Assembly: GCA_015067945.1 (NCBI GenBank)
Contig: SVLM01000013.1
Coordinates: 1 to 51,404, forward strand
Direction: 5' to 3'
Source of the DNA: Oscillospiraceae bacterium
GTDB taxonomy: Bacteria > Bacillota > Clostridia > Oscillospirales > Oscillospiraceae
DNA: 51,404 nt
Shown here: positions 15,382 through 23,607 of the stretch, one piece after another
Numbering within the stretch: position 1 is the stretch's first letter
Layout: each line of letters opens with the position of its first letter
Position numbers and translations under genes: made by a program
The notes under the pieces: generated by a model
The model's database searches: none
Seen by the model: only the letters and a program-made list of their open reading frames with translations
Told to the model about the DNA's origin: nothing

Positions 15382-15383
15382 TG

Positions 15384-15459
<76 letters not shown>

Positions 15460-15479
15460 ATTTGCAACACAGCTTCGCT

Positions 15480-15508
15480 ATTATATAATAGATGTCCCCA
15501 ATTGTCAA
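15480..15508 (-). promoter_or_regulatory. Promoter of tRNA-Thr
   Basis: On the minus strand: TTGACA (15508-15503), 17-base spacer, TATAAT (15485-15480), 20 bp before the tRNA 5' end. It is a full-consensus promoter. Confidence 0.9.
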
Positions 15509-15565
15509 GCCTTTTTTCGAAAATTTTCTCGCACCGATATTGTCTAAAAAAGACTGCCTTTTGAC

Positions 15566-15594
15566 TTGATTATTTTCACGGGAAATACTATAAT
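15566..15594 (+). promoter_or_regulatory. Promoter of the glycerol-1-phosphate dehydrogenase gene
   Basis: TTGATT (15566-15571), 17-base spacer, TATAAT (15589-15594); the gene starts at 15630 behind GGAGGG. Confidence 0.75.
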
Positions 15595-15629
15595 GTTCTG
15601 TAGAAAATACATATGTTGGAGGGATTCCC

Positions 15630-16889
15630 ATGAACATACAGCAGCTCCTGCAGGGCACAGATTGCTCCTGCGGCAAGCACCACACCTGCGATATTAAGTT
15701 TGTTGCCATCGAGAAGGGTGCCATCTCCCATCTGACCCACCTGACCGAAGGGTACACGTCCGTTCTGCTGGTCGCAGACGAGAACACCTACGGTGTCGGT
15801 GGTGTAAAAACTGTGGCCGCCCTGGGTGAAAAGCTGGCGAAAAAGGTCATTTTTAGTGGTAAGACCATTCTCATCCCCAACGAGGATGCCGTCGCCGCCG
15901 TGGACAAGGAAATGGGTGGCATCGATCTGATCGTTGGTCTGGGTTCCGGCGTGATTCAGGACCTGTGCAAATATGTATCCCAGACCAGCGGTGTCCCCTA
16001 CTTCATCGTGGCTACCGCCCCCTCCATGGACGGCTACGCCTCTACCGGTGCGGCCATGATCATGAGTGGCATGAAGGTTACCTACCCCGCCAAGGTACCC
16101 AGCGTCATTCTTGCAGACACCGAGATTCTGAAGGATGCTCCCATGGAGATGATCCAGGCCGGTTACGGCGATATTGTGGGCAAATTCTCCGCCCTTAATG
16201 ACTGGAAACTGAGCCATGTGGTTTTGGGTGAAGCGTTCTGTCAGGAAAATTATGATCTCATCGAGCAGATGCTGCAAAAGACCCTTTCCCTTGCCGAGGG
16301 CCTGGTCAACCGGGACGAGGAAAGCGTTCGGGTGCTGATGGAGGCTCTGGTCATCGTGGGCATTGCCATGGCCTTTGTGGGTTCCTCCCGGCCCGCATCC
16401 GGCAGTGAGCACCATCTGTCCCACTACTTTGAAATTGTTGGCATCGTCCGCAACGAAGATTATTTCTGCCACGGCATCGACGTGGCCTACTCCACCGTTG
16501 TTACCGCAGCTCTTCGGGACGAAATTTTGTCCAAGGTCTGGCCTGACACCCAGTTCCGCCCCACCCGGGAGGAATATGTGGCGGAAATTAGCCGCATCTA
16601 CGGCCCCGTAGCCGATGGCTGCGTCGCCCTGCAGGACAAGGTCGGTCTTTACGGCAAGGACATGATCTCCATCTACAAAGCAAAGGAAGCTGAGATTCGA
16701 GCCGTTCTGTCCGAGGTTCCCAAGGCTTCCGAAATTGAAGCCATGCTGGCCGCTGTGGGTATGGATATGGCTGAATTCTACAAGCTGTACAGCAAAGAGA
16801 AGATTGACGATGCTATTCTCTATGCCAAGGAGCTGAAGGATCGCTACACTGTATTGTGGCTGTACTACGATCTGTTTGGCAACCAGTAA
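15630..16889 (+). CDS. sn-Glycerol-1-phosphate dehydrogenase (AraM/EgsA-like)
   Basis: A 419-aa member of the iron-alcohol/glycerol dehydrogenase superfamily, G1PDH branch. Nucleotide-binding motif is VGLGSGVIQDLCKYVS, followed by VATAPSMDGYASTGAAM. Metal-site regions are AGYGDIVGKFSALNDW, GSEHHLSHYFE and CHGIDVAY. The enzyme interconverts dihydroxyacetone phosphate and sn-glycerol-1-phosphate with NAD(P)H, known for B. subtilis AraM. In bacteria it often sits with arabinose or polyol genes; here it stands alone with its own promoter and terminator. An N-terminal CxC...H segment (CSCGKHHTC) is typical of these proteins. Confidence 0.88.
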   Translation: MNIQQLLQGTDCSCGKHHTCDIKFVAIEKGAISHLTHLTEGYTSVLLVADENTYGVGGVKTVAALGEKLAKKVIFSGKTILIPNEDAVAAVDKEMGGIDLIVGLGSGVIQDLCKYVSQTSGVPYFIVATAPSMDGYASTGAAMIMSGMKVTYPAKVPSVILADTEILKDAPMEMIQAGYGDIVGKFSALNDWKLSHVVLGEAFCQENYDLIEQMLQKTLSLAEGLVNRDEESVRVLMEALVIVGIAMAFVGSSRPASGSEHHLSHYFEIVGIVRNEDYFCHGIDVAYSTVVTAALRDEILSKVWPDTQFRPTREEYVAEISRIYGPVADGCVALQDKVGLYGKDMISIYKAKEAEIRAVLSEVPKASEIEAMLAAVGMDMAEFYKLYSKEKIDDAILYAKELKDRYTVLWLYYDLFGNQ

Positions 16890-16897
16890 CGCAATGT

Positions 16898-16929
16898 AAA
16901 AAACACGGGTGCGATGCACCCGTGTTTTT
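16898..16929 (+). terminator. Terminator of the glycerol-1-phosphate dehydrogenase gene
   Basis: CACGGGTGC (16904-16912) pairs with GCACCCGTG (16916-16924) around GAT, with an A-run before and TTTTT after. The same stem and loop recur at 17205-17225. Confidence 0.9.
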
Positions 16930-17198
16930 ATCAGCGTGTCACAAAAGCTGCCAACCATCAAAAAGCAGGATCAAGTAATGCTTTGGTAAAGGCCTTCTCC
17001 TTAAGGAGGAGGTGGCAAAAATCTCTGATTTTTGACGGATGTGGTGTTCCAAAAAGCTTGCTACCCAAGGCTTTTTGCCTTACTGCGCAACTGGCCCCTC
17101 TCGAGTATCTATATACACTTCGGGGCCCAGTTGCTTGTCTTGACAGCTTTATTGACCGCTGGCAGTCTGTCAAAAAACAAGTTTTTTGACAGACTGGT
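16930..17198. repeat. Hairpin-rich intergenic repeat between two identical terminators
   Basis: This 270-bp stretch carries no credible gene. Stems seen: CCTTCTCCTT/AAGGAGGAGG (16993-17012), AAAAATC-TCT-GATTTTT (17017-17033), AAAAAGC with GCTTTTT (17051-17076), GCAACTGG with CCAGTTGC (17087-17134), and a perfect 15-bp stem at 17163-17177/17182-17196. The parts CTCCTTAAGGAG and TTTGACGGATG resemble dispersed intergenic repeats I know from gut Ruminococcaceae genomes (from memory, not searched). Confidence 0.6.
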
Positions 17199-17231
17199 AA
17201 AAATCACGGGTGCGATGCACCCGTGATTTTT
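17199..17231 (-). terminator. Terminator of the YibE/F gene
   Basis: CACGGGTGC/GCACCCGTG (17205-17213 and 17217-17225), loop GAT on the plus strand. On the minus strand it is followed by ATTTTT and begins right at the stop codon of the YibE/F gene. Confidence 0.8.
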
Positions 17232-18418
17232 TATTCATCCGCATTTTTCTTTGAGCGTTTTGTCAGCATCCAGCCGGCAACCAATGCCGTAAACGGTGCC
17301 ACCGTCACCAGACCGAAGCTTCCGATCACAGTATCCATGATCTCCGAGGCCACATATTTATAGTTCAAAATATGGTCAATCGGCGTTCCCTGAGCCATAT
17401 ACACCATCAGCGATGTAATATAGCCACCGGAATACGCAAGCAGCAAGGTGGTGGTCATGGTACCCATAGCGGCTCTGCCTACATTCATACCGGAACGGGT
17501 GGCCTCACGCCAGCCCATTTCCGGCTTTTTATCCACCACTTCCCGGACCGCCGAGGTGATATCCACCGCCAGATCCATCATGGCACCGGAGGCTCCGATG
17601 AAGATACTGCTCATAAAGATGGCAGTCAAGTCCAGGTGCTGGTAGCCGCTGTACAACAGCGATTCCGAATCCGGCATCACGGCTCCGTGGATCTTGAACA
17701 GGTCGGTGAAGATAATACCCAGAATGCAGGTTGCAAGGATGCCCAGCAAGGAGCCTAAGGACGCCACCGCCGTTCGCTTATCAAAGCCATAGACAAAGAA
17801 GATGATCACGCCCGTCAGCAGCACCGTAATGCCGATGCCCACCCACACGGGAGAATAGCCCTTCAGATATGCCGGGATCAGAATCTTCCAAACCGTGAGG
17901 ATCGTGATAACAAAGGAGAAAATCGCCTGCAAGCCGTTCTTCCCTGCCACGATAATCAGGAGCAGAAAGAACACGCCCAGCAGGATAATTTCCTTGTCCA
18001 GTCGGTAATGATCCGTCATCACACAGGAGGCGATGGCATAGCCGTTAATGACTGTACCATCAAAATCCGGCACATCCCCGATTGGCTTGCAGCTGATCCG
18101 CACAAAGGCCTCGTCGCCCACCTGGTAGATCTTATCCTGGGCCATGGAGCCGCTGAGGAAGTTTACACCCTGGATCTCACAACCCTTGAAAATGCCGTCC
18201 TGAATCCGCAGGGTGCAGGTTTGCTCGCCGAATTGGATCAAGCCGGAGGTGTTGATCATAGAATTATCCACAGCAATAACCTCTGCCACAGCCCGTTGGG
18301 ACTCCTGATAGATCAGTGCATCCTCATATCCGGTGGGGATCAGCAACAGTATCGCGATCAGCACCACGCCGATAATGAGCATCTGCAGGGTGGTCTTATC
18401 GAAAAGTTTTCGTATCAT
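17231..18418 (-). CDS. YibE/F-family integral membrane protein
   Basis: About 395 aa. An N-terminal membrane segment (LQMLIIGVVLIAILLLIPTG), an extracytoplasmic domain of about 120 residues, then six or more membrane helices, for example IILLGVFFLLLIIVAGKNG and WVGIGITVLLTGVIIFFVYG. The signature GASGAMMDLAVDITSAVREV, then GRAAMGTMTTTLLLAYSGGY, is typical of YibE/F (COG5438). These proteins are of uncertain function; a transport role has been proposed. The second ATG (18418) has GGAG six bases upstream, the first (18430) has none. It follows the alkaline phosphatase gene with only a hairpin between. Confidence 0.85.
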   Translation of the reverse strand: MIRKLFDKTTLQMLIIGVVLIAILLLIPTGYEDALIYQESQRAVAEVIAVDNSMINTSGLIQFGEQTCTLRIQDGIFKGCEIQGVNFLSGSMAQDKIYQVGDEAFVRISCKPIGDVPDFDGTVINGYAIASCVMTDHYRLDKEIILLGVFFLLLIIVAGKNGLQAIFSFVITILTVWKILIPAYLKGYSPVWVGIGITVLLTGVIIFFVYGFDKRTAVASLGSLLGILATCILGIIFTDLFKIHGAVMPDSESLLYSGYQHLDLTAIFMSSIFIGASGAMMDLAVDITSAVREVVDKKPEMGWREATRSGMNVGRAAMGTMTTTLLLAYSGGYITSLMVYMAQGTPIDHILNYKYVASEIMDTVIGSFGLVTVAPFTALVAGWMLTKRSKKNADE

Positions 18419-18433
18419 CTTGGACTCCATAAT

Positions 18434-18465
18434 ACAGTAGCCACAGAACGGTCTGTGGCTACTGT
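18434..18465. other. Strong hairpin between phosphatase and YibE/F genes
   Basis: ACAGTAGCCACAG (18434-18446) pairs perfectly with CTGTGGCTACTGT (18453-18465). The T-run is on the plus-strand side, where no gene needs it. On the minus strand the tail is ATTATGG and runs into the YibE/F start region. It may protect the phosphatase mRNA end or influence YibE/F translation. Confidence 0.6.
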
Positions 18466-18473
18466 GTTTTTCT

Positions 18474-19997
18474 TTATTTTACATTGGTCAGCTCGGCCAT
18501 CTTGAAGAAGATGTCGGTGTTGTCGTAGTAGCCGTCAAACAGCTCAGAGCCGGCACCGATTGCAAACACTGCGGTGGGCAGACCGGTATGGACATAAGAG
18601 CTGAAGTTCAGGCCGCACTTGTTGGCCAGAATGTGGGTAATGGTAACGGTCAGAGGCTCATACTTGTCGTACTTCAGCTCCTGCTCATCATTGGAATTCA
18701 TATCGGGGCCAAACTGCATGGTCTGTTCATAGGCAGCAACCAGCAGATTGTATTCATACTCGGTCAGCTCCAGGCTGCCATCCTTGGCCATGCCGAAGTT
18801 AGCGGGAACCTCAAGACCAAACAATTCCTTAACGTCAGCCAGGACGGTTGCCAAATCGGTGTTGTTCTCTCTGTACTTGGCAACATAATCGGAGTTGAAG
18901 GTGGCATAAGAAATCTGCTGGCTGGCCAAGTTATTCAGGAAGGTATCGTAGTCCGTACCTGCATAACCTAGGGTAAAGCCGCCGGTCTCATGGTCGCCGG
19001 TGACGATGATCAGGGTGTCGTCGGGGTGCTCATTGTAGAACTTCAGTGCCTCTTTGACAGCATTGTCCAGAGCCAGCACTTCGTTGACTGCGGTAGCAGC
19101 ATCGTTGGCATGGCAAGCCCAGTCGATCTTGCCGCCCTCGACCATCATGAAGAAGCCATTGTCGTTGTCCAGCATCTCGATGCCCTTGGCAACATAGTCA
19201 GCCAGAGCCCACTCGCCTTCCTCGCGGTCGATCTCGTAGTCCATAGCGTCCACAAAGTCCATATCCTGAGCAACCAGATGCTCGGAGATCACGATGACCT
19301 TGCCGTCGGCGGGCTTCAGAGCATCCGCCTCAGCCTGGGTCTTTACGACCTTATAGCCAGCTGCTGCAGCCAGCTCGTACAAATCTTCCTTACCGGCAGC
19401 ATTCTGGGGAGAGCGGAATGCACCGCCGGCAAAATAATCAAAGCCACTTTCCACCAGCTCCTTACCGATCTTGTGGTACTCGCTTCTGGAGATTTGATGG
19501 GCGTAGAATGCACCGGGGGTAGCATGATTGACGTTCACGCTGGTAACGATACCGATCTTATAATCCTTCTGTTCCTTCAGCTTTTCGGCGATGGTTTCAA
19601 ACTTTGCAAAGCCATCAATGCCCACATTCAACCGGCCGCTGTAGGTCTTATTACCGGTGGCAATGGAGGTAGCGGTGGAGGAAGAGTCGGGAGCAAAGGA
19701 GGAGCTGTCATAGGTCTGAGCAGAGCCAACCACCGGGAAATCCATGAAGCTCAGGTTGTTCTTGCTTTCCAGAAGGGCAGGATACTTGTTGCCGTTGTTC
19801 TGAATGGTCAAATAGTAATTGGTGACCTGGATCTGGGGATAGCTCATGCCGTCACCGATGAACAGGAATACATACTTGGGCAGCTTGCCAGGTGTCTGGC
19901 CACCGTCATTGGGGCCTGCAGGAGTCTGTGTGCAGCCCAGAGCCAGAAGAGAAATCATCAGGCACAGAACCAGCAGCAAAATAACACGCTTTTTCAT
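18474..19997 (-). CDS. Alkaline phosphatase, secreted lipoprotein
   Basis: A 507-aa PhoA-family phosphomonoesterase. It has a signal peptide with lipobox (LISLLALGC, cysteine near residue 22), so it is anchored outside the membrane. Active-site motifs: metal aspartate in FIGDGMSYPQ, catalytic serine in PDSSSTATSIATG, then GKIDWACHANDAAT and IIVTGDHETGGF. It frees phosphate from extracellular phosphoesters. It lies only 38 bp after the GH28-like gene, so it may be the tail of the carbohydrate operon. I see no PHO-box-like repeat in that gap. Confidence 0.92.
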   Translation of the reverse strand: MKKRVILLLVLCLMISLLALGCTQTPAGPNDGGQTPGKLPKYVFLFIGDGMSYPQIQVTNYYLTIQNNGNKYPALLESKNNLSFMDFPVVGSAQTYDSSSFAPDSSSTATSIATGNKTYSGRLNVGIDGFAKFETIAEKLKEQKDYKIGIVTSVNVNHATPGAFYAHQISRSEYHKIGKELVESGFDYFAGGAFRSPQNAAGKEDLYELAAAAGYKVVKTQAEADALKPADGKVIVISEHLVAQDMDFVDAMDYEIDREEGEWALADYVAKGIEMLDNDNGFFMMVEGGKIDWACHANDAATAVNEVLALDNAVKEALKFYNEHPDDTLIIVTGDHETGGFTLGYAGTDYDTFLNNLASQQISYATFNSDYVAKYRENNTDLATVLADVKELFGLEVPANFGMAKDGSLELTEYEYNLLVAAYEQTMQFGPDMNSNDEQELKYDKYEPLTVTITHILANKCGLNFSSYVHTGLPTAVFAIGAGSELFDGYYDNTDIFFKMAELTNVK

Positions 19998-20035
19998 AAT
20001 TCGTACTTCCTTTCTGTTGTGAGTTATGCTATTTA

Positions 20036-21403
20036 TCAGATGGCCTTACAGACGAAAGGCTCATCAGTATGACAGATCCACTCATTTTCCGGCAGATCAT
20101 AGCGGACATTTCGCATAACGAAATCGCCGCCCTCAGTCCAGCACTTGATCAGCGGTGCATCGCAACGCTTGTTGACATTGACATTTTCCAGCAGGATCCG
20201 ATCCACATGGGCGGTGTGCAGGAACGCGGTGTTCTCTACTTCCTCCCGGAAAGAAACATCAATGTTACGCATGGTCAGGGTAATGGGCACATCCTTGGAG
20301 CCGTAGGCGGTCAGGGGCATGCCGATACCGGTGGCCTGAATGTTCTCAAACTTCACGGATTCCAGGGGCCGGTGTGCCTGCCAACGCTCGTTACCGGAGT
20401 AGTTGTAATGCAGAAAGCGATCAACATTGTCCACCGTGCAGTTTTCAATGATGATGTTGCCGGGCTGCTCCGGGATGTCCACGGAGAAGTCCGCATAGTA
20501 AGTAAAGACGGAGAGCATATTCACCCGGTGGGGTTTTTGTGCCTGGGCACCGCTCTTCTTCTCTTCCAGGCTCAGGCTGCCGCGGAAGAAATGCTTGGCA
20601 GGGCCAAAGAATTTGCAATCCCGGATCAGAGCGTTGGTACCGCCGAACCGCAGACCGGAGCAAGCGGTATTGCAGATGCAGTTGCTGACCAGGGTGTTGA
20701 CATTGCCGAAGCCGGCAACGCAGTCATCACCGGTGTAGAACTCGCTGTTCATGATCCGCAGGTTGGTGCAGCAGGTGCAGTGAATGCCGTCGTGACCGGC
20801 CAGCACCGTCACGCCGTCCATCACAATATCTGTGGAGAAGAACACGCTGTGGGCCCAGTCGCCGGTGTTGCGGATGGTATAGCCACGGAAGGTAATGCCA
20901 TGGCAATCGTGCATACTGATGCCGTGAGGGCCTCTGTAACGCTCCTCGCCGATCTCATCATAGCAGTCCTGACCGTCGATGACGGAGCCGGGTTCGCCGA
21001 TGATGGCAATGTTTTCAGCGGCATAGGCACGGATGATGCCGTTATTCCAGCGGCCACCGGCCTTGACCATAAAGTCATAGCACCGCTGCACGCCCTTGAC
21101 AAAGGGCTCCCAGGGCTTGTCGGTCAGCTGATCGGCCGGCAGGGGCTCCAGTTCATCCTTTTGGATGAAGCAGTAATCCTCCGGGTTACGGGTGCCGTAA
21201 ATCTCGGCACCGGAACGCAGCAGCAGCGTGGTATGGGACCGCAGGCGAACGCCACCGATGTAGTAACGGCCGGCAGGCACTTCCACCGTGGCACCGCCCA
21301 GCAAAAACGCCTTGTCCAGAGCCGCCTGGAATGCAGCGGTTTGTACGTCAGGGCTATTGGGCTTCGCTCCCATTTCCAAAACAGAAATTACAGGTTTTGC
21401 CAT
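20036..21403 (-). CDS. GH28-like right-handed beta-helix protein
   Basis: A 455-aa protein without signal peptide. The start has the GH28 layout (VLEMGAKPNSPDVQTAAFQA, then ATVEVPAGRYYIGGVRLRSH). Beta-helix repeats follow, with AGHDGIHCTCC and YTGDDCVAGFGN; the DD pair matches the GDD catalytic region of polygalacturonases. RNTGDWAHSVFF is in the usual place of the substrate cleft. It probably hydrolyses or binds galacturonate- or rhamnogalacturonan-type oligosaccharides in the cytoplasm (inference). It may not be a true polygalacturonase, because the second motif lacks the usual GHG. It follows GH3 by 19 bp. Confidence 0.8.
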   Translation of the reverse strand: MAKPVISVLEMGAKPNSPDVQTAAFQAALDKAFLLGGATVEVPAGRYYIGGVRLRSHTTLLLRSGAEIYGTRNPEDYCFIQKDELEPLPADQLTDKPWEPFVKGVQRCYDFMVKAGGRWNNGIIRAYAAENIAIIGEPGSVIDGQDCYDEIGEERYRGPHGISMHDCHGITFRGYTIRNTGDWAHSVFFSTDIVMDGVTVLAGHDGIHCTCCTNLRIMNSEFYTGDDCVAGFGNVNTLVSNCICNTACSGLRFGGTNALIRDCKFFGPAKHFFRGSLSLEEKKSGAQAQKPHRVNMLSVFTYYADFSVDIPEQPGNIIIENCTVDNVDRFLHYNYSGNERWQAHRPLESVKFENIQATGIGMPLTAYGSKDVPITLTMRNIDVSFREEVENTAFLHTAHVDRILLENVNVNKRCDAPLIKCWTEGGDFVMRNVRYDLPENEWICHTDEPFVCKAI

Positions 21404-21422
21404 AATATGCCTCCTTTGGTGA

Positions 21423-23582
21423 TTAAACCAATTTAAACTTCTCGGTCAAAACGAAATGATCCGCGTGGCCGATCATCAAAGTAAAGTCACCCTTTTCGGA
21501 AATATGCCGGCCTTCCATATCGTAAAACCGCAGCATTTCCTCTGTAACCGTAAAGGAAACGGTCTTTTCTTCGCCGGGCTCCAGACTGATTTTTTCAAAA
21601 GCAATCAACTGCTGCACCGGTCGCACAACAGAACCAACCAGGTCACGCATATACAGCTGCACGACCTCTTTACCGGCTCTTTGGCTATCGTTGCGAACCT
21701 TGACGCTGACCCGGATATTGCTATCGGCAATCATCTCATGGGCGGACAAGGTCAGGTCGCTGTACTGGAAGTTGGAATAGCTCAGGCCGTGGCCGAAGGA
21801 ATACAGGGGCAGGGTTGCACAATCGATGTAATCCGATGCGTAGCCTCTGTGATCCGGCTGGCTCCGCCAGCGGGGACGGCCGGTGTTGGGATGGTTGTAG
21901 TAAATGGGGCACTGACCCACATTGTGGGGGAAGGTCATGGACAGCTTGCCGCAGGGATTGTGCTTGCCGAAGAGCAGCTCCGCGGCGGCGTTGCCGCCTT
22001 CCGTACCGGGGAACCACATAGTCAGGATCGCCGGAGCGATCCGATCCAGCAAGGACACGTCCAGGGGCCGTCCGTTGAACAGCACCACCGCGGTGTTGGG
22101 ATTGGCAGCGATGACCTGCTTTGCCAGCTCTTCCTGCTGGCCCGGCAGCCGCAGATCGGTACGGCAATTGCCCTCGCCGCTGTAATTCTGAGGTTCGCCC
22201 AAGCAGAGGATTACCGCATCGGCTTCCTTGGCAGCCGCCACGGCCTCTGCAAAGCCGGAGGTATCCGTATCGTCCCACAGATTGCCGCAACCCACGGCAG
22301 TGACGACCTTATCCGCACCCAGCAGTGCGGTAACGCCCTGCAGGACGGTGGTGGTGTCCTCGTCCTTGCCGTCGGGACTCCAGAAGCCATTGATGCCATG
22401 GTTGTCAGCAAAGGGGCCGATCACCGCCACCTTGGACAGCTTTTCAGACAAAGGCAGCAGGCCGTCATTTTTCAGCAGCACCGCAGACTCGGCGGCAGCT
22501 TTTTTGACAACCGCTCTGTGCTCGTCGCACAGATACAGTTTTTCTGCCAGTTCGCCATCAGCACCGTGGTAGGGATCATCAAACAGGCCCAGCTGATCCT
22601 TGAATTTCAGCACACGCATCACAGCCGCATCCAGCTGCTCCTCGGTAAAGACGCCCTCCCGGATCAGCTCTTCCAAATGATGGAAATAGCCGCTGGAACA
22701 CATCTCGATATCGCAGGTGTTTTCAAAAGCAAGCTTGGCAGCTTCCTTCTGGTCCGCCGCCACGCCATGGGGCAGCAGCTCGCCAATGGCATTGTAGTCG
22801 CTGATGACCACACCGTCAAAGCCCCACTCCTGCCGCAGGATCTTCTGCATCAGCATAGGATTGGCGATGGAAGGAATGCCGTTGAGGGAGTTAAAAGAGG
22901 GCATGACCATAGGAGCACCAGCATCCAGGCAGGCCTTATAGGCAGGCAGGTAATACTCCCGCAGTTCCCGCTCGGAAACTTCCACAAGGTTGTAATCTCT
23001 GCCGGCCTCCGCACCGCCGTAGCCTGCGTAATGCTTTACGCAGGTGGCAAGGTTGCCGGGTTTGTCCATACCGTCGCCGTGGAAGCCACGAATCTGAGCA
23101 GCCGCCAGAATCGACGTAACCAGAGGTTCTTCACCGCAGGTTTCCATTACACGACCCCAGCGAGCATCCCGGACATAGTCTACCATAGGCGTAAAGGTGA
23201 CCTGTACGCCGCTGGCAGAGGCCTCCCGGGCAGCAACCCGGGAGCATTCCTCGGCAATTTCCGGGTCAAAGGAGCAGCCCAGTGCCAACGGAATGGGGTA
23301 AATGGTACGGTAGCCATGGATCACATCCCGCATAAATACGATGGGGATTTTATTGGGATCATTTTTCAGGTGCTTATCCTGAATATCCTTGACCTCCTGC
23401 ACGGAGGCAAAATTCAGAATGCTGCCCACCGCCGCCAGATCTTCGTCGGTCAATCCCAGCTTCTGCTGGGGACCGGTGATCTCCGCGGTGGTATTGGTAA
23501 ACAGCATTGCGTTATACTGTGTCAGCTGTCCGATTTTATCATGAATGGACATCTGAGCAAGGAGCTTTTCCAGCCGATTCAT
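21423..23582 (-). CDS. Glycoside hydrolase family 3 beta-glycosidase
   Basis: A 719-aa GH3 enzyme. The start at 23582 has GGGAGG eight bases upstream; the longer frame to 23624 overlaps GH2. TIM-barrel motifs: FMRDVIHGYRTIYPIPLAL, RWGRVMETCGEEP, CVKHYAGYGG; nucleophile aspartate in GVVISDYNAIGE. Then the alpha/beta sandwich (VLLKNDGLLPLSEKLSKVAV) and a C-terminal fibronectin III-like domain (RAGKEVVQLYMRDLVGSVVR). No signal peptide, so it acts on imported oligosaccharides. Specificity (beta-glucoside or beta-xyloside) cannot be read from sequence. It belongs to one operon with GH2 and GH28-like genes. Confidence 0.93.
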   Translation of the reverse strand: MNRLEKLLAQMSIHDKIGQLTQYNAMLFTNTTAEITGPQQKLGLTDEDLAAVGSILNFASVQEVKDIQDKHLKNDPNKIPIVFMRDVIHGYRTIYPIPLALGCSFDPEIAEECSRVAAREASASGVQVTFTPMVDYVRDARWGRVMETCGEEPLVTSILAAAQIRGFHGDGMDKPGNLATCVKHYAGYGGAEAGRDYNLVEVSERELREYYLPAYKACLDAGAPMVMPSFNSLNGIPSIANPMLMQKILRQEWGFDGVVISDYNAIGELLPHGVAADQKEAAKLAFENTCDIEMCSSGYFHHLEELIREGVFTEEQLDAAVMRVLKFKDQLGLFDDPYHGADGELAEKLYLCDEHRAVVKKAAAESAVLLKNDGLLPLSEKLSKVAVIGPFADNHGINGFWSPDGKDEDTTTVLQGVTALLGADKVVTAVGCGNLWDDTDTSGFAEAVAAAKEADAVILCLGEPQNYSGEGNCRTDLRLPGQQEELAKQVIAANPNTAVVLFNGRPLDVSLLDRIAPAILTMWFPGTEGGNAAAELLFGKHNPCGKLSMTFPHNVGQCPIYYNHPNTGRPRWRSQPDHRGYASDYIDCATLPLYSFGHGLSYSNFQYSDLTLSAHEMIADSNIRVSVKVRNDSQRAGKEVVQLYMRDLVGSVVRPVQQLIAFEKISLEPGEEKTVSFTVTEEMLRFYDMEGRHISEKGDFTLMIGHADHFVLTEKFKLV

Positions 23583-23607
23583 CGGTTTATCCTCCCTATT
23601 CATCAAA

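Noticed and set aside
16993..17196. Hairpin array as an insertion sequence
   Set aside because: No transposase frame, no terminal inverted repeats spanning the region and no target duplication could be seen. A dispersed intergenic repeat is more likely.
18434..18465. Hairpin as terminator of a plus-strand gene
   Set aside because: The T-run is on the plus side, but the nearest upstream plus-strand gene ends at 16889 with its own terminator.
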